A stretch of DNA of 5,655 nt from Thermoplasmata archaeon. Lineage in GTDB: Archaea > Thermoplasmatota > Thermoplasmata > UBA10834. This document shows positions 4,812 through 5,655 of the stretch, one piece after another. The DNA is taken from NCBI GenBank assembly GCA_013331315.1, contig DUGQ01000195.1:1-5655 (forward strand), in the 5' to 3' direction. The notes under the pieces are model-generated. The model made no database searches and had not been told where the DNA came from. It saw only the letters and a program-made list of their open reading frames with translations. Position 1 is the stretch's first letter; every line of letters starts with the position of its first letter. Both the position numbers and the translations under genes were made by a program.

Positions 4812-5655
4812 GACATCTGGACGTGCAGAACCGCAGAGTGGAGAACGGCTTCAGGTTGACCAGGGTCGGCATCACCGGCGTGAAGAAGCCCATCGTCGTC
4901 CACCGTCACGAAAGGGACAACAACATAACGGCGGTGATAGACGTCTTCGTCGACCTGCCGTCGACACAGAAGGGGTCGCACATGTCGAGGAACGTCGAGA
5001 TCCTCACCGAGATGATCGACGAGAGCGTGAGGACCAGGGTCGGTAGCCTCGAGGAGCTCGCGGGGAAGATCTGCAGGGAGCTTCTGGACAGGCACGAGTA
5101 CGCCAGCTACGGCGAGGTGAACATGGTGGCCGACTACTTCCTCGAGCGCACGACCGAGGGAGGCAGGAAGACGCTCGAACCGTTCAAGCTCGTCGCGAGG
5201 GCTACGGCCAGGCGCGGGAACGGGCTCATGAAGCTGATAGGCGTCGAGGTCGACGGCATGACGGCGTGCCCTTGCGCGATGGAGACCGTGAGGCAGAGGA
5301 TGAGCGCGGACAATCCCGAGCTGGGAAAGGCCACGGCATCCATGCCGATGATAACTCACAATCAGAGGAACAGGACGACGCTCATGATGGAGGTCCCGGA
5401 GCACGTGGACATAGAGGCCGACGACCTGATAGGCATAGTCGAGAGCTCCCTTAGCAGCCCGACATACGGCATACTCAAGAGGGACGACGAGGCGAGCGTG
5501 GTCATGCAGGCCCACAGGAACCCGAAGTTCGTCGAGGACGTCGTCAGGGACATACTCGGGAAGGTCCTGGACAGGTACGGAGACTTGGACGACTCGGTAC
5601 ACGTGACCGTCAGGAGCGAGAGCGAGGAGTCGATCCACAAGCACAATGCTTTTGC
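4808..5655 (+). CDS. mptA: GTP cyclohydrolase IV (MptA, GCYH-IB/FolE2 family), partial: C-terminus beyond right edge
   Basis: MptA turns GTP into 7,8-dihydroneopterin 2',3'-cyclic phosphate using Fe(II) (EC 3.5.4.39), the first step to tetrahydromethanopterin and, in some archaea, to folate. The 282 visible codons show the family blocks in order: LDVQ (4-7), LTRVGITGVKKPI (17-29), STQKGSHMSRNVE (52-64), EVDGMTACPCAMETVRQ (147-163) with CPCA at 154-157, MITHNQRN (181-188), and the C-terminal ESIHKHNAFA (274-283) at the window edge. Typical length is 300-320, so only the last 20-35 residues are missing. The start is GTG at 4808. No ATG lies upstream in frame, and homologues begin only a few residues before the DVQ block. 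The ribosome binding site is poor. The GTG overlaps the TGA of a 19-codon ORF. FolE2 of bacteria is the alternative name for the same superfamily; archaeal context favours MptA. Confidence 0.95.
   Translation, partial: MRHLDVQNRRVENGFRLTRVGITGVKKPIVVHRHERDNNITAVIDVFVDLPSTQKGSHMSRNVEILTEMIDESVRTRVGSLEELAGKICRELLDRHEYASYGEVNMVADYFLERTTEGGRKTLEPFKLVARATARRGNGLMKLIGVEVDGMTACPCAMETVRQRMSADNPELGKATASMPMITHNQRNRTTLMMEVPEHVDIEADDLIGIVESSLSSPTYGILKRDDEASVVMQAHRNPKFVEDVVRDILGKVLDRYGDLDDSVHVTVRSESEESIHKHNAF

Noticed and set aside
4760..5644. Long minus-strand open frame (294 codons) antisense to mptA
   Set aside because: The mptA frame carries all family motifs. The antisense reading is His/Val/Arg-rich shadow sequence, a common result of high GC at third positions.
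1..5655. CRISPR array, insertion sequence, toxin-antitoxin or other defence cassette
   Set aside because: No spaced direct repeats, transposase motifs, terminal inverted repeats or recognisable defence domains were seen; the genes are housekeeping in type with uniform codon use.

Overview
The window is a gene-dense, GC-rich stretch of an archaeal chromosome. The archaeal signs are: archaeal-type RNase HII, a bifunctional archaeal GlmU-like enzyme, MptA (the first enzyme of archaeal pterin synthesis), an initiator tRNA with an A1:U72 pair and no encoded CCA, box A (TATA-like) promoters about 26 bases upstream of starts, GGTG-type ribosome binding sites, and heavy use of AGG and ATA codons. The mix suggests a euryarchaeon. 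A Thermoplasmata/Methanomassiliicoccales-like lineage is my guess from gene content and base composition, not something the sequence proves.

Layout. Two divergent transcription blocks part at a control region at about 3887-4005. Reading away from it on the minus strand: RNase HII (rnhB) and an SCP2-domain protein whose genes overlap by ATGA; an initiator tRNA-Met with its own box A; a small cysteine-rich protein that starts with GTG and is probably leaderless; then a sugar-1-phosphate nucleotidylyltransferase/acetyltransferase (GlmU-like) followed after 13 bases by glmS, which runs off the left edge. On the plus strand: a seven-segment membrane protein with a C-terminal zinc ribbon, then mptA, which runs off the right edge about 20-35 codons before its expected end. 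No gene-free stretch exceeds 300 bases; the longest gap, 2690-2900, holds the tRNA, two box A elements and a 14-base palindrome.

How the genes work together. glmS and glmU form an amino-sugar operon: GlmS makes glucosamine-6-phosphate and the GlmU-like enzyme does the last steps to UDP-GlcNAc, probably for N-glycans or surface polysaccharide. The phosphomutase (GlmM) between them is not in the window. mptA commits GTP to a pterin cofactor (tetrahydromethanopterin or a folate-like carrier). RNase HII removes ribonucleotides and RNA primers from DNA. The SCP2 and zinc-ribbon membrane proteins have no clear pathway.

I see no defence system, CRISPR array, insertion sequence or phage gene; this looks like ordinary housekeeping chromosome. 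The points most worth checking are a 19-codon ORF that abuts mptA with a GTGA overlap, an initiator tRNA with A29:U41 in place of the usual G29:C41, and the 14-base palindrome downstream of that tRNA.
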